The notes under the pieces were generated by a model. It did no database searches. It was not told the DNA's origin and worked only from the letters and a program-made list of their open reading frames with translations. Source: DATAUD01 sp035511075 (GTDB lineage: Bacteria; Verrucomicrobiota; Verrucomicrobiia; Limisphaerales; Palsa-1400). From it: a stretch of DNA of 64,000 nucleotides. Made by a program: the position numbers and the translations under genes. The stretch's first letter is position 1; each line of letters starts with the position of its first letter. This document shows, piece by piece, positions 17,237-27,123 of this stretch. Where the stretch lies: contig DATKFW010000034.1 of the NCBI GenBank assembly GCA_035511075.1, positions 1 to 64,000 on the forward strand. Direction: 5' to 3'.

Positions 17237-19417
17237 TCAAGGCGCCAGGTGAACGGCCACCAGCAACAAATCAATCAATTTAATAAAAAGAAACGGGACA
17301 AGGATGCCGCCGATGCCATAAACCAGCATGTTGTTGCGCAAAATCACAGCGGCGCCCAAAGGCCGGTATTTCACCCCTTTGAGAGCCAGCGGGATGAGCG
17401 CCACGATGATAAGCGCGTTGAAAATCACCGCCGACAGGATGGCGCTCTGCGGGGAATGCAAGTACATGATATTCAATTTGTCCAGCGGGCCGCGCCCGCC
17501 GGCGGTTGTGGCGTAGAGCAGGCCGAACATCGCCGGAAGAATCGCAAAATATTTTGACACGTCATTGGCGATGCTGAACGTCGTCAGCGCGCCACGCGTC
17601 ATAAGCAGTTGCTTTCCGATTTCGACCACTTCGATGAGCTTGGTGGGATTGCTGTCCAGGTCCACCATGTTGCCAGCCTCACGCGCGGCTTGTGTTCCGG
17701 TGTTCATTGCCACGCCGACGTCGGCTTGCGCCAGCGCGGGCGCGTCGTTGGTCCCGTCGCCGATCATCGCAATGAGTTTGCCCCCTTCCTGCTCCTTGCG
17801 GATACGGGCCAGTTTGTCTTCCGGTGTGGCCTGGGCGATGAAGTCGTCCACTCCAGCCTCCGCGGCGATGGCGGCGGCCGTAAGCGGATTGTCGCCGGTA
17901 ACCATGATGGTTTTGATCCCCATTTTTCGCAACTGACCGAAGCGCTCCCTAATGCCGCCTTTGACAATGTCCTTGAGATGGATGATGCCGAGGGCGGTCT
18001 TGCCGTCGGCAACGAGCAACGGCGTTGCGCCCTGACGGGAAATCTCATCTACGCCATCCATCAGGCTCTTGGGGACCTGGCCGCCGTTTTCCCTGACATA
18101 AAGAGCGACGGATTCGGCCGCCCCCTTGCGGATGCAGCGGATCGGAGCGGAGGAAGTGCCTGGAGTCTTGATGGCTGGTGACGTTGCGGCGCGACCGGCC
18201 AATATCGCCTCGACTCTGGGTTTGGGAGGCGAGGCGGCTGCCGTCTGCGGCTCGGCGTAGAGGTCAACGCCGCTCATGCGTGTTTGCGCCGTGAAAGGGA
18301 CAAAGGTCGCAAAGTGATCGCCCACTTCGCGTCCACGCAGCCCGTATTTCTCCTTGGCTAAAACGGCGATGGAACGGCCTTCGGGTGTTTCATCGGCCAG
18401 GGAAGCCAACTGGGCGGCTTCGGCCAGAACCTCGATTTTGATGCCGGGCGCCGGAATAAACTCGGTGGCCTGGCGATTGCCCAGGGTTATGGTCCCGGTT
18501 TTGTCAAGCAACAGGACGTCCACGTCTCCCGCCGCTTCCACGGCTCGCCCGCTGGTTGCCAGAACATTACGGCGCATCAAGCGGTCGATGCCGGCGATGC
18601 CGATGGCGCTGAGCAAACCGCCGATGGTCGTCGGAATCAAACAGACGATCAGAGCCAGCAGGACGGGAACTGTAGTCAACACCACGTCCTTTTGCCCGGC
18701 GGCGTTCTCGTTGTAATGAGCGTATGGCGGCAGCACAAAAACCACGACGATGAACAACGCTGTCAGGCTGACGAGCACGATGTTCAGCGCGATTTCGTTC
18801 GGCGTCTTTTGGCGGCGCGCACCCTCAATCATCCCAATCATGCGGTCCAAAAACGAATTGCCGGCTTCCGCCGTCACCCTGACCACGATCCGGTCGCTCA
18901 ACACACGGGTGCCGCCAGTCACAGCGCTGCGGTCACCGCCGCTTTCGCGAACGACCGGCGCCGATTCGCCGGTGATCGCGGCTTCGTCCACCGTGGCGAT
19001 CCCTTCAATGATTTCCCCGTCCGCGGGGATCATTTCGTTCGCCTCGCAAACAAAGAGGTCGCCAATCTTCAGATCGGTGCTCAAGGATGAGACCTCCTTG
19101 CCATTGACGAGTTTGCGCGCATTGGTCTTGGAACGCATCTTCTTGAGGGCATCGGCGTGGGCTTTGCCTCGTCCTTCGGCCATGGCCTCGGCGAAATTGG
19201 CAAAGAGGCAGGTGAACCACAGCCAGAAACAAATCTGGACGTTGAACAGGTTGCACTGGCCCGGCATGAATAATATGACGGTGGTCCAGATCGAGCCAAG
19301 CCACACGACGAACATGACCAGGTTCTTGATTTCGTCGCGCGGGTGCAGTTTCTTGAACGCATCAATCACCGCTCGGCGGAACAGTTGCGAGTATTTGAAT
19401 TCAACTCTTGTGCTCAT
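17237..19417 (-). CDS. kdpB: Potassium-transporting P-type ATPase subunit B
   Basis: A 726-residue P-type ATPase with the phosphorylation motif LLLDKTGT (D305), TGES in the actuator domain, and MIGDGTNDAPALAQADVGVAMN in the hinge. It hydrolyses ATP to drive K+ uptake through KdpA. Compared with E. coli KdpB (682 residues) it carries an extra segment of about 43 residues (386-428), rich in Ala/Pro/Ser/Thr, in the nucleotide-binding domain between MSGVDLYA and IRKGAAESV. It follows kdpA by 30 bp. All catalytic motifs are intact. Confidence 0.97.
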   Translation of the reverse strand: MSTRVEFKYSQLFRRAVIDAFKKLHPRDEIKNLVMFVVWLGSIWTTVILFMPGQCNLFNVQICFWLWFTCLFANFAEAMAEGRGKAHADALKKMRSKTNARKLVNGKEVSSLSTDLKIGDLFVCEANEMIPADGEIIEGIATVDEAAITGESAPVVRESGGDRSAVTGGTRVLSDRIVVRVTAEAGNSFLDRMIGMIEGARRQKTPNEIALNIVLVSLTALFIVVVFVLPPYAHYNENAAGQKDVVLTTVPVLLALIVCLIPTTIGGLLSAIGIAGIDRLMRRNVLATSGRAVEAAGDVDVLLLDKTGTITLGNRQATEFIPAPGIKIEVLAEAAQLASLADETPEGRSIAVLAKEKYGLRGREVGDHFATFVPFTAQTRMSGVDLYAEPQTAAASPPKPRVEAILAGRAATSPAIKTPGTSSAPIRCIRKGAAESVALYVRENGGQVPKSLMDGVDEISRQGATPLLVADGKTALGIIHLKDIVKGGIRERFGQLRKMGIKTIMVTGDNPLTAAAIAAEAGVDDFIAQATPEDKLARIRKEQEGGKLIAMIGDGTNDAPALAQADVGVAMNTGTQAAREAGNMVDLDSNPTKLIEVVEIGKQLLMTRGALTTFSIANDVSKYFAILPAMFGLLYATTAGGRGPLDKLNIMYLHSPQSAILSAVIFNALIIVALIPLALKGVKYRPLGAAVILRNNMLVYGIGGILVPFLFIKLIDLLLVAVHLAP

Positions 19418-19447
19418 AGTTTCTTCTGTAAGATTATTCGTGGGTTC

Positions 19448-21346
19448 CTAAAAGGTTCTGCCCGCCAGCATCAGCCCGTGCTCCACAATTGGCCCCAGGC
19501 AGAGCGCCGGGAAAAAAGTGAGCGCGGCGACAATGATGATGACTCCAGTTAGAGTGAGGCCAAACGTCAAGCCATGAGTCGGCAGCGTGCCCGCTGATGC
19601 TTCGACGGTTTTCTTCGAGGCCAGCCTTCCAACTATCGCCAGCGCCGCAATGATCGGGATGAAGCGTCCGATCCAGATGACGATGCCTGCGGCGATATTA
19701 TAGAAAGGCGTGTTGGCGTTCAGCCCGGCAAAGGCGCTGCCGTTGTTATTCGCCGCCTCGCCGAAGCAGTAAAGGACTTCGGTCAACCCATGCGGCCCGC
19801 CGTTGCTCATGCTGGACAAGCCCTGCGGCACCATGAGGGCGATTGCGGTCGGGATCAGGCAAGCCGCGTTGGGAATGAGGACGCCAATGACCGCCCATGT
19901 TGCGCACCATGCATCCAATTTTTTGCCGAGATATTCCGGTGTTCGACCAATCAACAACCCTGCTATGAACACCGTAATGAGCACATGGAACAACATGCAA
20001 TACATGCCGCAGCCGATGCCGCCAAACAACATCTCACCGACCAGGATGTTCCAGAGCGGCATCATGCCGGCCAGCGGCATATAGCTGTCGTGCATTGAAT
20101 TGACCGAGCCGTTATCAATGGCAGTGCATGCGGCCGCCCATAGCGTGCTGTTCATCACCCCGATGCGCTGTTCCTTGCCTTCCATGTTGGCCGGATAATT
20201 GCCGGTCACCGGGTTTGGCTGCGACTCGAAATACCAGGCTCCCGCGAAGGAAAGCATAAACAGGGCGAGCATGACCGTGAACAACGTCCAGGCATGCTTC
20301 GTGTTGCCGACCAACAGGCCGAACATATAAACTTGCGCCATCGGCACGACGATGATCGCGAGCAATTCCAGGAAGTTGGACAACGGTGTGGGATTTTCAA
20401 ACGGGTGCGCGCTGTTGACGTTGTACCAGCCGCCACCGTTGGTGAAGAGCTGCTTGATGGACTCAAGCGCAGCCACGGGACCGACCGGAATGGATTGTGT
20501 CGCCACTTTCGCATCCACCATGACTGGAGCGTTGGTCATGATCGGCGCGCCTTTGGCATCGACCTGTGGCGTGTCCACCATGAGGGCGACGCCGTTGCTC
20601 AGAACGGTCTGGCCCTTGGCATCCAGTTTGGGCATGGAGAGGACCAACTGGATATTGGTCGTCACGTTGTTGCCCTTTTCATCGGTTTTTTGCACCTGGG
20701 TCGTATAAGACTCCATCAAATTGGCGGTTGGGTAAGATTTCCAAGTTTGGGGAACACCCTGCCAGGCGAGCGGAATGGCCCAAAGCACGGAGAGCGGAAT
20801 TACGAAGTAGACCAGCCCACGGGTCAGATCCACCCAAAAATTGCCAATGCTCTTAACCGAGGCGCGCTTCAAGGCCCGGCCGACCGCCACCAGCACCGCA
20901 AGACCGGCCGCACCGCTTAGGAATTGATGGGTCATGATGGCAAAGACTTGCGAGAAATAGCTCATCGTCGTCTCCCCTGCATAGGACTGCCAGTCGGCGT
21001 TGCAGGTGAAACTCCAAGCCTGCATGAACGCCAGGTCCCAGGTGCAATTGGCCAATTTTTGCGGATTGAGCGGCAGCCACTGCTGGGTCATGAAGATCGC
21101 CATATCCGCCGCAAAGCCGACAAAGGCGAACATCAAAACGGCCCAGAAATACTTCAGCCAGGTCATCTCTTCATTGGGATCGATGCCGGACAGTCGGTAG
21201 ATGAGATTTTCTATCGGCTTGAAGATGGGATGGAGGAAGGTCCGTTCGCCCTTATACACCTTGGCCATGAACCGGCCCACTGGCGGTGTCAGCGCGATAC
21301 CCAATCCGAAGAACAAAACGATCTGAAGAATTTCATTCCATTTCAT
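19448..21346 (-). CDS. kdpA: Potassium-transporting ATPase subunit A
   Basis: A 632-residue channel-like subunit with the repeated K+-filter regions including TNGGGWYNVNSAHPFENPT and NNNGSAFAG. KdpA selects and translocates K+. E. coli KdpA has 557 residues; the excess is largely a periplasmic-loop insertion (about residues 215-285) with three related D-[EA]-K-G segments (DEKGNN, DAKGQT, DAKGAP). It is the first gene of kdpABC-kdpE-usp-SMR. No kdpF frame was seen upstream of it. The promoter must lie in 21347-21512, but no convincing boxes were found. Confidence 0.97.
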   Translation of the reverse strand: MKWNEILQIVLFFGLGIALTPPVGRFMAKVYKGERTFLHPIFKPIENLIYRLSGIDPNEEMTWLKYFWAVLMFAFVGFAADMAIFMTQQWLPLNPQKLANCTWDLAFMQAWSFTCNADWQSYAGETTMSYFSQVFAIMTHQFLSGAAGLAVLVAVGRALKRASVKSIGNFWVDLTRGLVYFVIPLSVLWAIPLAWQGVPQTWKSYPTANLMESYTTQVQKTDEKGNNVTTNIQLVLSMPKLDAKGQTVLSNGVALMVDTPQVDAKGAPIMTNAPVMVDAKVATQSIPVGPVAALESIKQLFTNGGGWYNVNSAHPFENPTPLSNFLELLAIIVVPMAQVYMFGLLVGNTKHAWTLFTVMLALFMLSFAGAWYFESQPNPVTGNYPANMEGKEQRIGVMNSTLWAAACTAIDNGSVNSMHDSYMPLAGMMPLWNILVGEMLFGGIGCGMYCMLFHVLITVFIAGLLIGRTPEYLGKKLDAWCATWAVIGVLIPNAACLIPTAIALMVPQGLSSMSNGGPHGLTEVLYCFGEAANNNGSAFAGLNANTPFYNIAAGIVIWIGRFIPIIAALAIVGRLASKKTVEASAGTLPTHGLTFGLTLTGVIIIVAALTFFPALCLGPIVEHGLMLAGRTF

Positions 21347-21512
21347 GCCCCAACCGTAGCCCCTGCCCGAAAAGTCGTATAATCAAAACCCGGCAAGAAG
21401 CCGTTAAAAATTCGTAAATACGCGAAAGCCGATTTTTTCGCCAACGCGCCGCGCGCGGTGGGGAGCACCGCCCCTGCCAGAGGCGCATTTTGATGGTTTT
21501 CTGAGCAACTTG

Positions 21513-22166
21513 TTATTGTCGCCGCGCCCTGGCCACGATATCCACGGCGGCCCGCGCGCGCGCCGAAATCTCGCTCCAGTTGCCCGCTGCCAGGTCCTCC
21601 GCCCGCGCAAGCCAGGCGCCCCCCACGGCGGCGACGCTTCCAAGTTTGAGGTAAGCTTCCAAATTGCCGGGCGTCACGCCGCCGCTTGGCACAAACCGGA
21701 CGCCGGTGTGTTTGAACGGGGCCCAGAACGCGTCGATCATTGCCCCCCCGCCCAGCGCTTCGGCGGGAAAGAATTTCAGCAGTTTGCAGCCCAGCGAAAT
21801 CCCGATTTCAATCTCGCTGGGAGTCGCTACGCCGGGGACAAAAGGCAGGCCCAACTGCCGCGCCTGATTGACAATTTGTGGATTCAGACCGGGAGCAACG
21901 CCAAAGGCCGCCCCGTTGATTTTGGCCGCCTCAAGATTGGCCGGGGTCATGACCGTGCCGGCGCCGACGATCAATTGCGGGCGTTCCCGCGACAGTGTGC
22001 GGATGATCTCCGCAGCGGCGGCGGTGCGAAACGTAATTTCAAGGATTGGCAGGCCGGCGGCCAGGAGCGCGTCGGCCAGCGGCAGCGCCTTGTCAACTTC
22101 TTCAATCGTGACGACTGGCACGATGCCGAATTGGGCAACGCGGTCCAGAATGGTCTGCTGCGACAT
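21513..22166 (-). CDS. eda: KDPG/KHG aldolase
   Basis: A 217-residue class I aldolase with IVPVVTIEEVDKALPLADALL, LEITFRT, LIVGAGTV, FGVAPGLNP, PFVPGVATPSEIE, the Schiff-base lysine K131 in LLKFFPAE, and VPSGGV near the C-terminus. It cleaves 2-keto-3-deoxy-6-phosphogluconate to pyruvate and glyceraldehyde-3-phosphate (Entner-Doudoroff and uronate pathways) and often also 4-hydroxy-2-oxoglutarate. Downstream, at 21455-21471, is a small GCGGTG/CACCGC hairpin that might help termination. No edd or kdgK gene is nearby; pgi is 18 kb away. Confidence 0.94.
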   Translation of the reverse strand: MSQQTILDRVAQFGIVPVVTIEEVDKALPLADALLAAGLPILEITFRTAAAAEIIRTLSRERPQLIVGAGTVMTPANLEAAKINGAAFGVAPGLNPQIVNQARQLGLPFVPGVATPSEIEIGISLGCKLLKFFPAEALGGGAMIDAFWAPFKHTGVRFVPSGGVTPGNLEAYLKLGSVAAVGGAWLARAEDLAAGNWSEISARARAAVDIVARARRQ

Positions 22167-22180
22167 GGGGAGAACTCCGC

Positions 22181-22435
22181 CTAATCATCCTCGTAATGGC
22201 AATCACACGAGATCGCCGGGCCGCCGCAACGCGGGCACGGCTCCCGTAGGCAGCCCAGCTTGTGCAAGGCGCCCTGCGCCACTCCACAGCCTTCGCATTC
22301 GGCGTCGTCCAGATCATCCTGTCCGTCGCCGTACGGGATACGGTCGTATTCCTGGGAGTCGATGACAAATTCGTGCGGGTTTCCTTGCGGCTTATTTTCG
22401 CCGTGCCAGCGCGGGTCTTGTGAATTCCTGGGCAT
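22181..22435 (-). CDS. Cys-rich putative zinc-binding mini-protein
   Basis: An 84-residue acidic protein with seven cysteines in the C-terminal half: C47-x2-C50, C62, C67-x2-C70, C77 and C79, with His58 and His80. The two CxxC knuckles and the CPRCGG motif indicate a zinc ribbon-like fold. The N-terminal half is polar (PYGDGQDDLDDAE). The function is unknown. It lies 14 bp upstream of eda and 22 bp downstream of the GH2 gene, on the same strand, so it is probably co-transcribed with them. Confidence 0.7.
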   Translation of the reverse strand: MPRNSQDPRWHGENKPQGNPHEFVIDSQEYDRIPYGDGQDDLDDAECEGCGVAQGALHKLGCLREPCPRCGGPAISCDCHYEDD

Positions 22436-22457
22436 AATAAAAAAATAAATGGGCGCC

Positions 22458-25148
22458 TCAATGGCTCGCGATTTCGATTTTGCCGGCTTGCAGGCCGTCG
22501 GATTCGGCGGTCAACCCTATCGTCCCCGGCAGCCCGGCTTTGGCGCGCACGATGACAAGGGCAAGACCGTTGAACGCGTCGCGTTCCGGCGCCTGGAACG
22601 ACTCGAAACTTGTCGCGTCCCCGTTGTCCGTCGCCACAATTTCTCCCGGGCCGTCGATTTGGAAGCGGATGTGATTATTTGCGCGCGGAGCCTGCCGTCC
22701 GCTCTCGTCGGCCACGGTGACGGTCACATACGCAAGGTCCTGGCCGTCGGCTTGAAGTTCGTTCTGTTTGGCGCTCATACGGAGTTGCGCCGCCGGGCCG
22801 GCGGTTGCGACAACGTCGCTCGCCCACTGGGTGCCGTCCTTGTAAGCGATGACTTTGAGTTCGCCCGGTTGATAAACGACATCGTCCCAATGGAGGCGGT
22901 ATTCGAACTGCCCCTTCTTCTTTCGGCCAAGTGATTTGCCGTTGAGGAACAACTCCGCCTCGTCGCCCGAGGTATAGACATGCACCGGTGTAACCTGCCC
23001 GATCCGTTCCGGCCAATTCCAATGCGGCAGGATATGCGCCATCGGCAGCGTCGGCCGCCAGCGCGATTGGTAAAGATAAAAACGGTCCTTCTTGAATCCC
23101 GCCAAATCGATGATGCCGAAGTAAGAGCTTCGCGACGGCGTGGCAATGTGCCCCGATTCATCCAGCTCTTTTTTCATGCGCGCCTGCTCGGCGGGGTCCG
23201 TGAAGTTCATCAGCTTGCTCAGGTCGTGATTGTACGGGGTCGGCTCTCCCAGATAGTCAAAACCGGTCCAGACAAATTCTCCGATGACAGATGGATTCTC
23301 ATCCTGCCCCTTGAATTCCCACTCCGGCGGCGTGGCCCACTGCGGCGCATACAGATCGTACGAACTCATCTGGAAATCCGCCTTCCCGCCGTCTTTGTTT
23401 GTGCTGACGGGGAAGAAATATTCGCCTCGCGAACTGATGCACGACGCCGTCTCGCTTCCGAATAGCGGCTGGTGCGGGTTGGCGCGCCGGAATTTTCCGT
23501 ATTCGTGGGGCTTGTAATTGTAGCCGAAAACATCGACGGTCTTTTCGAACCCGTTGTACCCCGCGCGCTGATTGTCGCAGGCCGCGGTGGTCGGCCGCGT
23601 CGGGTCTTCCTCATGGGCGATGCCCGTCAATTCCGCCGCGATTAAATGCCCCGCCTCGGAACCTTGTTCGGGGATTTCATTGCCGATGCTCCAAAGAATG
23701 ATGGAGGGATGGTTCCGGTCGCGGCGCAGTTCCGCCCGCCAATCCTTTTCGTGCCAGTCGCCGAAGAGCAAATGGTAATCGTTGCGCGTCTTGCCACGTT
23801 TCCAGCAGTCGAAGGATTCATCCATGACAACCATCCCCATACTATCGCACAGATCGAGCAATTCGGGAGCGGGCGGGTTGTGACTGGTGCGAATGGCGTT
23901 GCAACCCATTTCCTTCAAGATCGCAATCTGCCGCCGCAACGCGCTGACGTTGATCGCGGTGCCCAGTGCCCCAAGGTCGGCATGATCGCAGACGCCGTTG
24001 AGCGGCACCCGGCGGCCGTTGAGCAGAAAACCGTTGTCCGCTGTGAACTCAATGGTGCGTATCCCAAATGGCGTTTCGTAACCGTCCACTTTTTTTCCAT
24101 CCTGCTCCAGCGATGTCACCACGACATAGCGGTCCGGCGTTTCGATGCTCCACAACCGCGGATGTTCGATGGCATTCCCCGAAATTTCCGTCGGAACGGT
24201 CTGATGGGCGGTGAGTTTTACGGCGCTTGCCGGAAACGTCGCGACCGACGCTCCTTTCGATCCGTCCGCGCCCACCTCGAAAATCTCATTCTTCACGCTC
24301 ACCTCGCAATCCGCGTCCGAATCGTTATCGACCGTGACGCGAATTTTCACCGTGGCCGAGTCCGCGCTGATTTTCGGCGTCGTCACGTAGGTGCCCCATT
24401 GTGCGACGTGTACCGGCGCGGTTTTCACGAGCCAGACATTGCGGTAAATGCCCCCGCCGGGGTACCAGCGCGAGGAATTCGGCGGGTTGTCAAGACGAAT
24501 GGCGATGACATTGTTGCCGCCGAAGTGGATGCCGGGAGTCAAATCCACGCGCCAGGACGCATAGCCATAAGGCCAGCCGCCCATAAAATGGCCGTTGAGC
24601 CAGACGGTGGCGTACGCCATCGCCCCGTCCACATCCAGAAAAATCCGGCGGCCCTGGTCCGACGCCGGAATCGTCAGATGTTTCCGATACCAGCCGACGC
24701 CCCACCACGGCAGCTTGCCGGTGTCGCCGGGATATTCCTGTTTAAACGGCCCCTCGATTCCCCAATCGTGCGGCAGGTTCAACAATCGCCATGGACTGTC
24801 ATCGAAATTATTTTGCGCATAAGAAACGTCGTCAGCGGGGTCGCCCTTCGGTTTGGTCCGGGCGGCCATTTCGGCATTGGTCGTAAACCGGGTGCCGCTG
24901 GCGTCCACCCAATCCTTGATTTCCGGATACGCCAATTTGGACCCCAGGCCCGACTCCGGGCCCTCCGGGTCGCCTTTGGCAAAACGCCAGTCGGCGTCCA
25001 GCGAAACGCGCTCCGCCGGCGAAACCGGCTGCGCGCAAAGCGCAAGGCAGGCGACGAAGAACGCCAGGATGCCAAGCAGAAGCGGACGGCGAAGTTGCCA
25101 AGAGCAAGCGGCGACGACGATTGCCAGTCTCATCAAGGGGTTTAACAT
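22458..25148 (-). CDS. Secreted GH2 family beta-galactosidase-like enzyme
   Basis: An 896-residue GH2 enzyme with a hydrophobic signal segment (to about residue 38), then a sugar-binding jelly roll (WRLLNLPHDWGIEGPF, GRRIFLDVDGAMAYA), an Ig-like domain, and the catalytic barrel with NAIRTSHNPP, the acid/base E491 in SIGNEIP and the nucleophile E624 in IGEFVWTG. C-terminal domains carry EAELFLNGKSLG (DUF4982-like) and an Ig/invasin-like module. GH2 members release terminal beta-galactosyl, mannosyl or glucuronyl residues; the aglycone is unknown. ATG 25148 is chosen over 25187 because the signal sequence fits better. Confidence 0.9.
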   Translation of the reverse strand: MLNPLMRLAIVVAACSWQLRRPLLLGILAFFVACLALCAQPVSPAERVSLDADWRFAKGDPEGPESGLGSKLAYPEIKDWVDASGTRFTTNAEMAARTKPKGDPADDVSYAQNNFDDSPWRLLNLPHDWGIEGPFKQEYPGDTGKLPWWGVGWYRKHLTIPASDQGRRIFLDVDGAMAYATVWLNGHFMGGWPYGYASWRVDLTPGIHFGGNNVIAIRLDNPPNSSRWYPGGGIYRNVWLVKTAPVHVAQWGTYVTTPKISADSATVKIRVTVDNDSDADCEVSVKNEIFEVGADGSKGASVATFPASAVKLTAHQTVPTEISGNAIEHPRLWSIETPDRYVVVTSLEQDGKKVDGYETPFGIRTIEFTADNGFLLNGRRVPLNGVCDHADLGALGTAINVSALRRQIAILKEMGCNAIRTSHNPPAPELLDLCDSMGMVVMDESFDCWKRGKTRNDYHLLFGDWHEKDWRAELRRDRNHPSIILWSIGNEIPEQGSEAGHLIAAELTGIAHEEDPTRPTTAACDNQRAGYNGFEKTVDVFGYNYKPHEYGKFRRANPHQPLFGSETASCISSRGEYFFPVSTNKDGGKADFQMSSYDLYAPQWATPPEWEFKGQDENPSVIGEFVWTGFDYLGEPTPYNHDLSKLMNFTDPAEQARMKKELDESGHIATPSRSSYFGIIDLAGFKKDRFYLYQSRWRPTLPMAHILPHWNWPERIGQVTPVHVYTSGDEAELFLNGKSLGRKKKGQFEYRLHWDDVVYQPGELKVIAYKDGTQWASDVVATAGPAAQLRMSAKQNELQADGQDLAYVTVTVADESGRQAPRANNHIRFQIDGPGEIVATDNGDATSFESFQAPERDAFNGLALVIVRAKAGLPGTIGLTAESDGLQAGKIEIASH

Positions 25149-25445
25149 TGCGCATTTTATGTATCGCCTCACGCCGGTGCTGTCCATACGAATTAACCCT
25201 TATCCCGAAAATCGGGTGCGGCACCCCCAATTCTTGCCCGCACCGGCGAATGTCACTTATAGTCTGCAACATGCTCTCTAACAATAATTTGACAATGTTG
25301 GCAAAGCGCATTATTTGGCTCTATTGACTTCGGTGTATTAGCGGTGGTGGCAGGCGAAGCGGGACATTGTCAACAGCGGACTCTTCCCGGCCAACTGCGA
25401 TTATCAATGAAATGAACGCGGCGCCTTCCAAGAGGATTCCAGAGT

Positions 25446-26720
25446 ATGAGAGTTCTGATTGTTGACGACATTCCCTCCAACCTGCGCCTGTTGCGGGCCA
25501 TGCTGGAAGAGGACAAGCTCGATGTGGTCGAGGCCCCGGACGGCGTCCAGGCGCTCGATGCCTTGGAACGCCAGTCCATTGACGCGATCATTTCGGATGT
25601 TCTTATGCCGCGCATGGATGGCTACCGGCTCTGCCAGGAGGTGCGCAAGAGCGAGCGGTGGCGCATGATGCCTTTCATCTTTTACACGGCCACTTATGAT
25701 TCCGTCGACGATGAGAAGCTTTGCTACGACCTGGGCGGCGACAAATATCTGCGCAAGCCATCCCCGCGCGAGGTCCTCCTGGCCGCCCTGAGCGAAGCCG
25801 CCAGCGCCGCCACAAGACGCCCGCCCAATCGTGCCGAATGGAGGTTCGAATCCGACGACATGAGGGAATACAGCGAGCGACTGGTGTGCAAGTTGGAAGA
25901 GAAGCACGAGGACCTGGCCAGGCGAAGTGAGGAACTCGAGCAAGCGAGGGCGGATTTGCAGCACGCCAACCTGGAGTTGGAATCGCGCGTCCAGCAGCGC
26001 ACCGCCGAACTCAGGGTGGCCAACCACGAATTGGAGGCTTTCTCGTATTCGGTGTCGCACGACTTGCGCGCCCCGCTCCGGCATATTGGCGGTTACATCG
26101 AAATTCTCCTGCGCAATTGCACCGGTCAGTTGAGTGAAATCAACCGGAAACATCTCCAGACGGTAAGCGCGTCGGCCCGAATGATGGGCGAATTGATTGA
26201 CGCGCTGCTGGAACTCTCCAAGGTGACGCGCATCGAACTTCACCGCAGCGTAGTGGACCTCAGCGCGCTGGCTGCCGAAGTGTTCGCCGACCTCCGGGAG
26301 AGCGATCCCAGCCGTGCCGTAAAACTGGAAATTACGCCGGGCATGAACGCCAATGGCGACCCGCAGTTGCTTCGCATCGTCCTGGTCAACTTGCTGGGCA
26401 ACGCCTGGAAATATTCCCGGAAGCGGGCCGATGCGCGGATCGAGTTTGGCAAAACCACCGGCGCGGCGGTGGATACCTATTTCGTGCGCGACAACGGGGC
26501 CGGTTTTGACATGGCTTACGCCGGCAAGCTCTTCGGCGCATTTCAGCGCCTGCACGGCCAGGCTGACTTCGAAGGCATTGGGATCGGCCTGGCGACGGTG
26601 CAACGCATCATCCACCGGCACAGCGGAAAGATTTCGGGCGAAAGCATCGACCACCAGGGTGCGACGTTCAGTTTTACGCTCTCTGCCGGCGACCTCGGCC
26701 AGCCCGACGCCGCCTCCTGA
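25446..26720 (+). CDS. Receiver-histidine kinase hybrid
   Basis: A 424-residue cytoplasmic signalling protein: an N-terminal receiver (1-120; D7/D8, phospho-acceptor D51 in SDVLMPRMDG, K near 105), a coiled-coil linker (about 140-195, heptad-rich ELEQARADLQHANLELE), HisKA with H205 in SVSHDLRAPLRH, and HATPase_c with LLGNAWKYS, DNGAGFDM and GIGIGLATV. The receiver-first layout is that of bacteriophytochrome-associated and PVC kinases that take input by phosphotransfer from another kinase. No cognate response regulator is adjacent. No transmembrane segment is present. Confidence 0.93.
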   Translation: MRVLIVDDIPSNLRLLRAMLEEDKLDVVEAPDGVQALDALERQSIDAIISDVLMPRMDGYRLCQEVRKSERWRMMPFIFYTATYDSVDDEKLCYDLGGDKYLRKPSPREVLLAALSEAASAATRRPPNRAEWRFESDDMREYSERLVCKLEEKHEDLARRSEELEQARADLQHANLELESRVQQRTAELRVANHELEAFSYSVSHDLRAPLRHIGGYIEILLRNCTGQLSEINRKHLQTVSASARMMGELIDALLELSKVTRIELHRSVVDLSALAAEVFADLRESDPSRAVKLEITPGMNANGDPQLLRIVLVNLLGNAWKYSRKRADARIEFGKTTGAAVDTYFVRDNGAGFDMAYAGKLFGAFQRLHGQADFEGIGIGLATVQRIIHRHSGKISGESIDHQGATFSFTLSAGDLGQPDAAS

Positions 26721-27123
26721 ATTCCGCCCCGCGACGGCAAAGGTCACGAAACGTCAGAGGGCGTATGACAATTTTCGGGAGGGCGGAGCGCCGCGACGCC
26801 CTAACCATATTAGCGACTCGCGGTGCTCCGCCCTCCCGGAAACCATCGGTCGTATTCATATACTCATATACTTCCAAGGTGTAATCCGGTCCAATGAAAG
26901 AATTCTGTCCCACACCCAACGTCAGATTCTTCTTTACAATCGATTGGCTTTGGCGCTAGAGTGCCATTAATAGATCCAGGTCTTGGGTAAAATTAGAACG
27001 GAGCTTTTTTGGAGATTGAGTATGACGATCAAGACATGATTGTCGGAGCGCCGGGCGGTTCTATAGTTACGCTGTGGTATTGGTCACCGTAGTGTCTAAC
27101 CGCCATCCGGGACACGCTTTTGC
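26721..27123. other. Intergenic region with a large palindrome
   Basis: This 403-bp gap holds no credible gene on either strand. Its main feature is the palindrome at 26775-26840 (separate entry). The remainder (26841-27123) is less GC-rich and must contain the promoter of the downstream pseudopilin gene, but no clear -35/-10 pair was recognised. Confidence 0.5.
26775..26840. repeat. Palindromic (REP-like) repeat
   Basis: The left arm 26775-26796 and right arm 26818-26840 are complementary over about 22 bp with two mismatches (core GGGAGGGCGGAGC / GCTCCGCCCTCCC), separated by a 21-nt loop. Location just downstream of a convergent-free gene end and the GC-rich core are typical of dispersed intergenic palindromes. 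No second copy was seen in this window, so dispersal elsewhere in the genome is an inference. Confidence 0.6.

Noticed and set aside
21347..21512. Possible kdpF upstream of kdpA
   Set aside because: No short hydrophobic frame of about 30 residues with a start was found in the gap.
23646..25145. 499-residue plus-strand frame opposite the GH2 gene
   Set aside because: It has no domain, has composition typical of a complementary-frame shadow, and overlaps a complete GH2 enzyme with both catalytic residues.
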